Shown here in pieces: positions 6,703 through 13,468 of a stretch of 15,258 nt of DNA. The notes under the pieces are model-generated. The model searched no databases and was not told the origin of the DNA. It saw only the letters and a program-made list of their open reading frames with translations. Each line of letters starts with the position of its first letter. Position 1 is the first letter of the stretch. A program made the translations under genes and the position numbers. Source of the DNA: Pullibacteroides sp964436335 (lineage in GTDB: Bacteria > Bacteroidota > Bacteroidia > Bacteroidales > P3); NCBI GenBank assembly GCA_964436335.1, contig CAYTCD010000044.1:1-15258 (forward strand). Reading direction: 5' to 3'.

Positions 6703-8052
6703 TCAGTAGCCGTATTTTTCTTTCCAGAGGTTGCGCAGGCGGTGGCGCATCTCGTTTTCCTTGGGGTTGTCGCCGGGTTGGTAGAAAACGCTGCCGCCGA
6801 TGGCTTCGGGCAAAAACTCCTGTTCGGCGAAATTGCCTTCAAAGTCGTGGGCATAGCGGTAGCCGTCGTGGTAGCCCAGTTCCTTCATGAGTTTGGTGGG
6901 TGCGTTGCGCAGGTGCAACGGTACCGGCAGGTCTCCCGATTGCTTGACCGCCGCCAAAGCCGCGTCGATGGCCAGATAAGAGGCGTTGCTTTTTGGGGAA
7001 CACGCCAGATAGATGGCGGTCTGGCTCAAGGTAATCCTGCATTCGGGATAACCTATCTTGTGCACCGTGTCGAAACAGGCATTGGCCAAAAGAAGCGCGT
7101 TCGGATTGGCGTTGCCGATATCTTCGGAGGCCAGTATCACCATGCGGCGGGCAATGAACTTCACGTCTTCTCCGGCATCGAGCATACGCGCCAGATAATA
7201 TACGGCGGCGTTGGGGTCGCTGCCGCGCAGCGACTTGATGAAAGCCGAAATGATATCGTAGTGGTTCTCGCCGTTTTTGTCGTAGGTGGCCAGGTTTTGC
7301 TGGATAAGCGCGGTAACGAGGCGGTCGGTGATGACGCCTTTGCCGTTGTTCTTTGTGTCCGCCATCAGTTCGCCCGCCACCAGTTCCATGGCGTTGAGCA
7401 GTTTCCGACCGTCTCCGCCCGAGATTCGTTTCAAGGCGGAACTTTCCTCAATCACGAGTTCAAAATGGTAATGTTCCTTGATATGCTTTGTCGCACGTTC
7501 TATAAGCACATCCAGTTCTTCCGAAGAGAGCGTCTGCAACACATATACCTGGCAACGCGACAGGAGTGGCGAGATTACCTCGAAAGACGGGTTTTCGGTG
7601 GTGGCGCCGATAAAGGTGATCGTGCCTTTCTCCACCGCTCCCAGCAACGAGTCTTGCTGCGATTTGCTGAACCGGTGTATTTCGTCGATAAACAGGATGG
7701 GGCGTTTGTTCTGCGTGCTCTGGCTTCGGGGTGCGGGGTTCTCGAACAAGGAGAGTGAATCGCGCAGGGCCGTGGATTTCTGCATCCGTTCGGCATTGTC
7801 GAGTACAGTGCGTACGTCTTTTACCCCGGCCAGCACGGCGCTGAGGGTAAAGAAAGGCCGGTCCAGATATTTGGATATGAGGTATGCCAGGGTGGTCTTT
7901 CCAACTCCGGGAGGGCCCCAGAGAATCATCGAAGGCAGGTTGCCCGACCGGATGGCTTTTTCCAATACTGCGTCCTTGCCCATCAAGTGGGTCTGTCCGA
8001 TATATTCTTCGATATGCTGCGGTCGCAGCTGTTCTGCCAAGGGCGGGTTCAT
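6703..8052 (-). CDS. rarA: Replication-associated recombination protein RarA (MgsA), AAA+ ATPase
   Basis: A 449-residue AAA+ protein of the RarA/MgsA/WRNIP1 family, clamp-loader-like ATPases that act at stalled forks. Walker A is GPPGVGKT (46-53), Walker B is ILFIDE (119-124) followed by IHRFSKSQQDSLL, and sensor 1 is GATTENPSFE. The C-terminal tetramerisation part shows SLRGSDPNAAVYYLARML and ASEDIGNANP. Between Walker A and B, at about residues 93-115, is a polar stretch (DSLSLFENPAPRSQSTQNKR) that looks about 20 residues longer than in relatives I know. The ATG overlaps the stop of the methyltransferase gene by 4 bp (ATGA), so the two are probably translationally coupled. Product length is slightly above the usual 420-430. 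Confidence 0.96.
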   Translation of the reverse strand: MNPPLAEQLRPQHIEEYIGQTHLMGKDAVLEKAIRSGNLPSMILWGPPGVGKTTLAYLISKYLDRPFFTLSAVLAGVKDVRTVLDNAERMQKSTALRDSLSLFENPAPRSQSTQNKRPILFIDEIHRFSKSQQDSLLGAVEKGTITFIGATTENPSFEVISPLLSRCQVYVLQTLSSEELDVLIERATKHIKEHYHFELVIEESSALKRISGGDGRKLLNAMELVAGELMADTKNNGKGVITDRLVTALIQQNLATYDKNGENHYDIISAFIKSLRGSDPNAAVYYLARMLDAGEDVKFIARRMVILASEDIGNANPNALLLANACFDTVHKIGYPECRITLSQTAIYLACSPKSNASYLAIDAALAAVKQSGDLPVPLHLRNAPTKLMKELGYHDGYRYAHDFEGNFAEQEFLPEAIGGSVFYQPGDNPKENEMRHRLRNLWKEKYGY

Positions 8053-8771
8053 GCGGAAATCAAAAATACGGTGTTCTTTTTCTGTAACTCGACCGGAGCC
8101 TTTTTCCAGTCGGCTATGCTTCTGGTAACGATAAACTCATCGGGCAACGTAATGTTGCAGGCCACACATAGCCGCGTTTGGGGACGGCAACTTTCCAGAA
8201 GACTTAGGAACATCTGTTGACTCCGATAGGGAGTTTCAATAAAAATCTGTGTCTGACCGCTTTTCAGGGCCCGGTTTTCGAGTTCGGCAATGCGGTTGCG
8301 ACGTTCTTGGGGAGGTACGGGAAGGTAGCCCGAAAAGGCGAAGTTCTGACCGTTGAAACCTGAGGCCATGAGCGCCATGAAAATAGAGGAAGGACCGCTG
8401 AGCGGAACCACGCGGATGCCTTTGCGGTGCGCCCATTCAACGGCCATGGCACCGGGGTCGGCCACACAGGGCAACCCGGCCTCCGAAAGCACGCCCATAT
8501 CTCGGTTCAACAAGGCTGGATCTATGCCCGCTTTGTCGAGCACATTCTCCAAGCAGCTTTCACGTGTATGTTCGTTGAGTTCAATAAAGAGCACCTCTTC
8601 AAAAGGTGTTGAGAACCCCAGTTTGCGTAGAAAACGCCGGGCCGAACGCAGTTCTTCCACAAAAAAAACACGTAGGTTTTCAATGCGCGACAGGTATGCG
8701 GCCGGCAGGACATCGCCTGTAGCGGTATCTCCCAAACAGGTAGGCAACAGAAAGAGGCGAACCGCTGCCAT
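8049..8771 (-). CDS. SAM-dependent methyltransferase, RsmI (tetrapyrrole methylase) family
   Basis: The 240-residue product is related to RsmI, which 2'-O-methylates a cytidine in 16S rRNA (C1402 in E. coli). Family marks are the N-terminal LFLLPTCLGD strand-loop, the SAM-pocket segment VLSEAGLPCVADPGA, the following VVPLSGPSSIFMALMASGF and FSGYLP. The short N-terminal domain differs from classical RsmI (which has PTPIGNLxD), so this is the Bacteroidetes RsmI-like group and the target is not certain. I chose the ATG at 8771, 7 bp after the dnaA stop; a start at 8807 would overlap dnaA and add 12 residues lacking family character. Its stop overlaps the rarA start. Confidence 0.85.
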   Translation of the reverse strand: MAAVRLFLLPTCLGDTATGDVLPAAYLSRIENLRVFFVEELRSARRFLRKLGFSTPFEEVLFIELNEHTRESCLENVLDKAGIDPALLNRDMGVLSEAGLPCVADPGAMAVEWAHRKGIRVVPLSGPSSIFMALMASGFNGQNFAFSGYLPVPPQERRNRIAELENRALKSGQTQIFIETPYRSQQMFLSLLESCRPQTRLCVACNITLPDEFIVTRSIADWKKAPVELQKKNTVFLISA

Positions 8772-8778
8772 AGCGGGT

Positions 8779-10194
8779 TCAGCTTTTGATTTTTTTATCC
8801 AGTTCATCTACCATCGACTTGAAAGACTTGTCGGTTTCAATCAAGTTATTGATGGTTTTGCAGGCATGCAACACCGTGGCATGGTCTCTCTTTCCACACT
8901 GGGTGCCGATAGAGGCGAGCGAAGCCTTGGTGTGTTTTTTGGCGAAGAACATCGCCAACTGGCGGGCAATCACGATTTCCCTTCTCCGCGTGTTGGAATG
9001 GATCTTTTCCACTTGAAGATCAAAGTGGTCGCAGATTACCTTCTGGATATAATCGATGGAGATTTCTTTGACCGAATTGTGGACAATTTGGTCAATCATC
9101 TTGCGGGCCAGTTCTATCGTGATGGTTTTCTTATTGAGGATAGACTGCGCTAGAAGAGAGTTGAGCACCCCTTCCATTTCGCGCACATTGGTGGAGATGC
9201 TGTAGGCTATGTATTCGATAACCTCTTGCGGCATCTCAACGCCGTTGGCATGTATCTTCTTTTTAAGAATGGCGATACGGGTTTCCACATCGGGCACTTG
9301 CAGGTCGGCGGCCAAGCCCCATTTGAAGCGGGAGAGAAGCCTTTGCTCGATGCCCAGCAACTCTACCGGCGGTTTGTCGGAAGAGATTACCAATTGTTTG
9401 CCGCTTTGATGCAGATGGTTGAAAACCTGAAAGAAAGCATCTTGTGTTTTGGTCTTTCCGGCCAATTTATGGATGTCATCTATCAGCAATACGTCGATAA
9501 GCTGGTAGAAATGCGTGAAGTCGTTGGTGGTGTTGTTTCGGCAGGCGTCGGTAAACTGCTGGGTAAACACCTCGGCCGATACATACAATACCGTACGGTC
9601 GGGATGGTTCATTTTGGTTTGCAGACCGATGGCGTTCATCAGGTGTGTTTTGCCTAAACCGGTAGGACCGAACAGGAAAAGGGGATTGAAAGCCGTTGTG
9701 CCCGGATTCTCGGCAATGGCATAACCGGCTGAGCGCGCCACACGGTTGCAGTCGCCTTCGATAAAGTTATCGAAAGAATAGTTTTCGTTGAGTTGGGAAT
9801 TTACCTTGATTTATTTCAGACAGGGAATGATAAACGGATCCGGCAGATGGTCTTTGGGCGGCATGGGCATGGTGGTGGGTTGGTTTCGGGTTTCCTGTTT
9901 ATATCCGCTTTCGGCAGAAATGCTATAGGGATTGGTGGTGTCCATCACCACAGAATACTCCAATCGGCCTTCTTTCCCCAAAACGCGGCGAATGGTGGAT
10001 CTGAGCAAATCCACGTAGTGTTCTTCGAGCCATTCGCAGAAAAAAGGGCTGGGTACCTGAATGGTCAGTGTATGGGCTTCAAGTTTTATCGGTTTAATCG
10101 GGGCGAACCAAGTGCGGTAATGTGCCGAATCACCCAGATTGTCGCGAAAAATCCTGAGACAATCTTCCCATACAAGTATATGTTTGTGTTCCAT
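8779..10194 (-). CDS. dnaA: Chromosomal replication initiator DnaA, interrupted by in-frame TAA at codon 128
   Basis: Read as one frame this gives 471 codon positions, the normal DnaA length. Domain I is codons 1-90 (LVWEDCLRIFRDN, YRTWFAPI), and a variable linker follows. The AAA+ domain has GPTGLGKT (176-183) and VLLIDDIH (about 235-242), and domain IV has the box-recognition segment CGKRDHATVLHA near codon 433-444. Codon 128 is TAA (9811-9813) in the linker: upstream reads DPFIIPCLK, downstream IKVNSQLNENYSFDNFIEGD, exactly the family sequence, with no frameshift. No ATG lies between the stop and Walker A; the nearest alternative start is a GTG at 9741. I start at ATG 10194 rather than the TTG at 10206. 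It is either read through, split in two, a lesion or a sequence error. It ends in TGA. Confidence 0.9.
9811..9813 (-). other. In-frame TAA within dnaA
   Basis: The codon follows AAA (Lys) and precedes ATC (Ile). Frames before and after are the same (10194 and 9741 differ by 453, a multiple of 3), so one substitution, for example from AAA or CAA, would restore the full gene. Confidence 0.95.
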
Positions 10195-10233
10195 GGTAAT
10201 CTTCAAAAAATGGTGAGGTTGAAAAAGCCTGTT

Positions 10234-10257
10234 GATAAGTTGAGTTATTAACTTATC
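10234..10257. promoter_or_regulatory. Inverted repeat in the dnaA leader
   Basis: GATAAGTT (10234-10241) and AACTTATC (10250-10257) form a perfect 8-bp inverted repeat with an 8-bp spacer, about 40 bp before the dnaA ATG and overlapping the DnaA-box-like TTATCAACA. It could be an operator for dnaA autoregulation or a leader hairpin. Confidence 0.5.
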
Positions 10258-10279
10258 GGAAGGGCTTGCTCTCGCACTG

Positions 10280-10311
10280 CAAAGATGGTGCTAAAAAAGA
10301 TAAAAAAAAAG
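10280..10311 (-). promoter_or_regulatory. dnaA: Candidate dnaA promoter
   Basis: CATCTTTG (10287-10280) differs from TAnnTTTG at one base, and a T-rich -33 stretch lies 20 bp upstream. The position, about 85 bp before the ATG and upstream of the inverted repeat, is sensible. The match is imperfect. Confidence 0.35.
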
Positions 10312-10614
10312 TGATTCCGCTCTTGTTTTTTTAGAAAGAATATATAAATAGAAAGGGGTGTGGATGATCTTTTTGATTGTTCTGTCGTGATAGTCTTTGC
10401 TTTGTGTTTTTCCCTCTGAAAAAAATATTCTCTTGTTTTTTTTGAAAGATTAAAAGGGTTGATGTGTGGATTGGTTGATAAGCGGATTGGAGGACGGAAA
10501 GTAAGGGGAACTTATTAAATGTTGATAAAATTCTTTGGCTATCCGTTTTTAGGGGATATGGATGGATATAGGTATCTTTACTCTTATAAGGCTAATAAAA
10601 TACCGGTTTACATT

Positions 10615-11025
10615 ATGTACACTTTTGACACCGCTATCAGGGTCTGCTATGGAGATGTGGATCAAATGGGTTTTGTGTATTATGGCAATTATCTTAGATT
10701 CTATGAGATAGCACGAGGTGAGACGATGCGGGCCTTGGGGCTGTCTTACCGCGAGATGGAAGAAAAGGGCGTGATGATGCCCGTGGTCAAGGCCGAACTG
10801 AACTATAAGCGGCCGGCGCACTACGACGATGTGGTTACGGTACGCACCATCGTGAAGGAACTGCCCCAAGGGGCGCGCATGGATTTCTATTATGAGGTAT
10901 ATAACCAAGAAAGCCAACTGCTCAACCATGGGTTTTCGCAATTGGCTTTCGTAAGAAAGGACAGCGGAATGCCTTGCCGTTGTCCGGAGTATCTTTCGGA
11001 ACGTCTTAAGCCCTACTTCGCGTAG
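10615..11025 (+). CDS. Acyl-CoA thioesterase, YbgC/4HBT hotdog family
   Basis: A 136-residue single hotdog-fold protein. The family signature is at the N-terminus: VCYGDVDQMGFVYYGNYLRF, with the catalytic Asp at D14 region (D-Q-M-G-F-V-Y-Y-G), then EIARGETMRALGLSYREME, the substrate-pocket segment YKRPAHYDDVVTVRT and a strand ending LAFVRKDSG. It probably hydrolyses an acyl-CoA or acyl thioester in the cytoplasm; the exact substrate cannot be read from sequence. The frame is open to 10519, but the added 32 residues do not belong to the family, so I use the ATG at 10615. It is the only plus-strand gene. Its stop overlaps the stop of rny by 13 bp on the opposite strand. Confidence 0.9.
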   Translation: MYTFDTAIRVCYGDVDQMGFVYYGNYLRFYEIARGETMRALGLSYREMEEKGVMMPVVKAELNYKRPAHYDDVVTVRTIVKELPQGARMDFYYEVYNQESQLLNHGFSQLAFVRKDSGMPCRCPEYLSERLKPYFA

Positions 11026-12548
11026 TTCACCGCCCGCGTTTCGCGGATAACGGTAATCTTGATCTGACCGGGATAGGTCATTTCTTCCTGAATCTTTTTC
11101 GACAGGTCAAGTGAGAGCTGGCAGGCCTGGTCGTCGGTAACCTTGTCGGCACCCACGATAACACGCAGTTCGCGGCCGGCCTGGATGGCGTAGGTCTTGA
11201 CCACGCCCGGATAAGACAAGGCTAAGGATTCCAAGTTGTTGAGGCGGTTGATGTAGGCTTCCACCACTTCGCGCCTTGCACCCGGACGCGCGCCCGAAAT
11301 GGCGTCGCACACCTGTACGATGGGCGAAATAAGGTTGGTCATTTCGATTTCATCGTGGTGGGCGCCGATGGCGTTGCATACTTCGGGGCTTTCCTTGTAG
11401 CGTTCGGCCAGTTTCATCCCTAAAATGGCGTGCGGCAGTTCGGGTTCGTTGTCGGGCACCTTGCCGATATCGTGCAACAGGCCGGCGCGTTTGGCAATCT
11501 TGGGGTTCAGGCCCAGTTCGGACGCCATCGTGGCGCAGAGGTTGGCCGTTTCGCGGGCGTGTTGCAACAGGTTCTGCCCGTAAGAAGAACGGTACTTCAT
11601 CTTTCCGATCAGGCGGGTCAGTTCGTTGCTCATGTTGAGGATTCCCAGGTCGATGCAGGTACGCTTGCCGGTTTCCATGATTTCCTGCTCGATTTGCTTT
11701 TGGGTTTTGGTAACCACTTCTTCGATGCGGGCAGGGTGGATACGGCCGTCGGTAACCAGTTTATGCAACGAAAGGCGGGCGATTTCGCGGCGCACGGGGT
11801 CAAAACCCGAAAGGATAATGGCATCGGGCGAGTCGTCGATGATGATTTCCACGCCTGTGAGTGCTTCCAGGGCACGGATGTTGCGTCCTTCGCGGCCAAT
11901 GATGCGCCCCTTTATTTCTTCGTTCTCGAGGTTGAACACCGAAACCGTATTTTCGATGGCATGTTCGGTGGCGGTACGCTGGATGGTTTCAATAACGATT
12001 TTCTGCGCTTCCTTATTGGCGGTGAGTTTGGCTTCGTTCACCACGTCCTTGATTTGGCTCAGGGCTTCCGATTTGGCTTCGTCTTTAAGCGATTCGATCA
12101 GTTGGGCTTTGGCTTCATCGGCCGAAAGGCCGGCTACGGATTCCAGATGCTTTACATGCTGGGCGTGTCTCTTTTCGAGTTCCTTCTGTTACTTGCTCAC
12201 CACCTGCAACTGGGTGTTGAGATTTTCCTTTAAAACAGAAATCTCGTTGTTCTTGCGTTGCAATTCCTCCAAACGGCGGTTTACTTCGTTTTCTTTTTGC
12301 TTGATGCGGTTTTCGTTACGAACCATATTGCCGTTTCTTTCCTGTACGTTCTTTTCGTACTCGGCTTTCATCTGCAAAAACTTTTCCGTGGCCTGAAGAA
12401 GTTTTTCTTTCTTGATGATTTCTCCCTGGTTTTCGGCCTCGGTGAGAATCTTTTTCTGCTTTTTCCGCAGCACGACCGCATTGACGGCCGCCCACGCTCC
12501 GACACCTACCGCGAAGGCGGCGACGAGAAAGAGGACATTTAAATCCAT
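11013..12548 (-). CDS. rny: Ribonuclease Y, interrupted by in-frame TAA at codon 120
   Basis: Read as one frame this is 511 positions, the usual RNase Y size. It has an N-terminal membrane helix (about 5-25), a long charged coiled coil (about 28-200), a KH domain with GRIIGREGRNIRALE (GREG near 218-221), and an HD domain with LLHDIGK (H359-D360) and GAHHDEIE. RNase Y is a membrane-bound endonuclease that starts mRNA decay. Codon 120 (12189-12191) is TAA inside the coiled coil: upstream LNTQLQVVSK, downstream QKELEKRHAQHVKHLESVAG, which continues the coiled coil in the same frame. No ATG lies soon after it; the first usual alternatives are two GTGs at 12041-12044. It is 9-10 bp short of no family part. 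It ends in TAG, overlapping the thioesterase stop. Confidence 0.9.
12189..12191 (-). other. In-frame TAA within rny
   Basis: It follows AAG (Lys) and precedes CAG (Gln). Upstream and downstream parts share one frame (starts 12548 and 12044 differ by 504, a multiple of 3). A single change would restore a sense codon. Confidence 0.95.
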
Positions 12549-12618
12549 TTCGTTATTGTTTTATAAAGGTTTAGGAGCCTATTAAAAGAAGCGGTTTGGG
12601 TTTTTCCGCACCGAAAAA

Positions 12619-12804
12619 GACCGCAGACCCTATAGAGTTAAAGAAAACTCCTACTCTATATTTATGGGGAAGCCCTTTCTTTCAGGTTTCTTACGTCTCC
12701 AAAGGAGATTCCCGAAGGAATTCAAAGCCTACCATCCCGAACCGGAACCCGACCCCAAAGTTTAAACTGTTGAGTTTTCAAACTGTATGGCGGGTCGTGC
12801 GGTC
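12619..12804 (-). ncRNA. ssrS: Candidate 6S RNA between zapA and rny
   Basis: On the minus strand, GACCGCACGACCC (12804-12792) pairs with GGGTCTGCGGTC (12630-12619), giving 12 pairs with one bulged C; this closes a 186-nt element followed by a TTTTT run. Inside are a perfect 8-bp hairpin TATAGAGT/ACTCTATA (12631-12660) right next to the closing stem, as in the 3' side of a 6S central bubble. There are also two apical hairpins: ATTCC-TTCG-GGAAT (12708-12721) and TCTCC-AAA/TTT-GGAGA (12696-12708). A long rod with a central bubble fits 6S RNA, which binds RNA polymerase and mimics an open promoter. Its position right after zapA matches the zapA-ssrS arrangement of E. coli. Ends are approximate. 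Confidence 0.75.
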
Positions 12805-12813
12805 TTTTTCCTG

Positions 12814-13092
12814 CTAAATGGAAAGCGTTCTGTCTATCTGTTGCAGTTTTCCTGCCAAATCGCGATCCCTGAAACGTAGGCTCTTCTCGTTTTTGAGCGA
12901 GTTGAGCGTGTATTGCAACGCCACCATCGACAGCAAATCCTGACTGTCTTTGAAGGCGTAGTTCTGTGCATAACTCCGCAACCCTTCGTTTATCTTCCGG
13001 GCGGCTTCCCTGATAAGGGGTTCGTCTTCCGGATTTACCATCAACTTATACGGTCTTTCACAGATATTTACCGTAATAGGAATCTCGTTCAT
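12814..13092 (-). CDS. zapA: Cell division protein ZapA
   Basis: A 92-residue ZapA-like protein. The N-terminal part has ITVNICERPYKLMVNPEDEP, the short beta domain typical of ZapA. It is followed by REAARKINEGLRSYAQNYAF and a helix with LLSMVALQYTLNSLKNE that leads into the C-terminal coiled coil. ZapA binds and bundles FtsZ at midcell. It begins 1 bp after the stop of the small coiled-coil gene upstream, so the two are surely co-transcribed. The candidate 6S RNA starts 9 bp after its TAG stop. Confidence 0.92.
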   Translation of the reverse strand: MNEIPITVNICERPYKLMVNPEDEPLIREAARKINEGLRSYAQNYAFKDSQDLLSMVALQYTLNSLKNEKSLRFRDRDLAGKLQQIDRTLSI

Positions 13093-13093
13093 T

Positions 13094-13390
13094 CTAATGT
13101 TCCAAAAGCATCAGGCAACGGTCTATCTCCCGCACAAGGCCGTCTATCACTGCCACTGCTTTTTGCGTTTCCTGCTTTCCGTTGGCGCGGCCAATACTGC
13201 CGCTCACTTTTAATATGCTGTTTTTGTTTTCTAATTCTTTTACCTTGCTTTTCTGCAAGTTGAGGGAAGCCTCCGTTTCCTGCAACCGGCTTTTCAGCAA
13301 TCTGTTCTCAAGTTCGAGCCGCGCTAACTTATCGGCTACATCGCGCGCCTTGCGCTCAATTTCAGAAACCAGAATAGCTAAATCGTCCAC
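13094..13390 (-). CDS. Small coiled-coil protein paired with zapA
   Basis: The 98-residue product starts at a GTG (13390), with GAGG about 10 bp before it. Residues 5-65 are strongly heptad-like (KLARLELENRLLKSRLQETE, LQKSKVKELENKNSIL), then a short hinge and a C-terminal helix with AVAVIDGLVREIDRCLMLLE. No enzyme motif, signal or membrane segment is visible, so it is cytoplasmic. The 1-bp spacing to zapA suggests a partner in Z-ring assembly, similar in size and style to ZapB, but I see no clear ZapB homology; the role is inference from context. Confidence 0.85.
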   Translation of the reverse strand: MDDLAILVSEIERKARDVADKLARLELENRLLKSRLQETEASLNLQKSKVKELENKNSILKVSGSIGRANGKQETQKAVAVIDGLVREIDRCLMLLEH

Positions 13391-13410
13391 GATAAACTTA
13401 CCTCAAGGCG

Positions 13411-13441
13411 CAAATTTACATCAAAGAAAACGATAAAACAA
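13411..13441 (-). promoter_or_regulatory. Bacteroidetes-type promoter for the coiled-coil/zapA genes
   Basis: On the minus strand, TTG (13441-13439) and TAAATTTG (13418-13411) are separated by 20 bp, a full match to the phylum consensus. Transcription would start near 13405, about 15 bp before the GTG start. It lies in the 78-bp gap after holA. Confidence 0.65.
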
Positions 13442-13468
13442 GCCGGCGGCAGAGGGAACCGACACCTC

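Larger units (their letters stand above)
10207..10614. other. AT-rich 408-bp gap between divergent dnaA and thioesterase genes; possible oriC or dnaA control region
   Basis: No gene is seen here. Sites resembling the DnaA box TTATCCACA are: TTATCAACA (minus, 10230-10238, one mismatch), TCATCCACA (minus, 10359-10367, one mismatch), and two weaker ones at 10465-10473 and 10473-10481 (two mismatches each). Long A and T runs and TATATAAATA (around 10340-10350) could melt easily. Degenerate boxes beside dnaA fit either autoregulation or an origin. No strand switch of gene direction supports an origin, so this is tentative. Confidence 0.35.

Noticed and set aside
6742..7758. 338-residue plus-strand open frame antisense to rarA
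   Set aside because: Shadow of the conserved rarA frame with no domain of its own.
9741..9813. Frameshift in dnaA
   Set aside because: Both parts are in the same frame; only a substitution-type stop codon separates them.
10519..10614. Longer thioesterase start at 10519
   Set aside because: The extra 32 residues lack family similarity; the hotdog domain begins at the ATG at 10615.
9811..12191. Complete reassignment of TAA to a sense codon
   Set aside because: TAA ends porL, porK, porP and the lipoprotein gene at family-appropriate positions, and TAG and TGA are also in use, so at most read-through or local lesions are supported.
11430..12396. Two long overlapping plus-strand open frames (267 and 256 codons) opposite rny
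   Set aside because: Both are low-complexity shadows of the RNase Y KH/HD and coiled-coil coding sequence; the Phe-rich and Ser-rich products are artefacts.
12596..12817. 73-residue plus-strand open frame in the zapA-rny gap
   Set aside because: It overlies the structured 6S RNA candidate and has no coding character.
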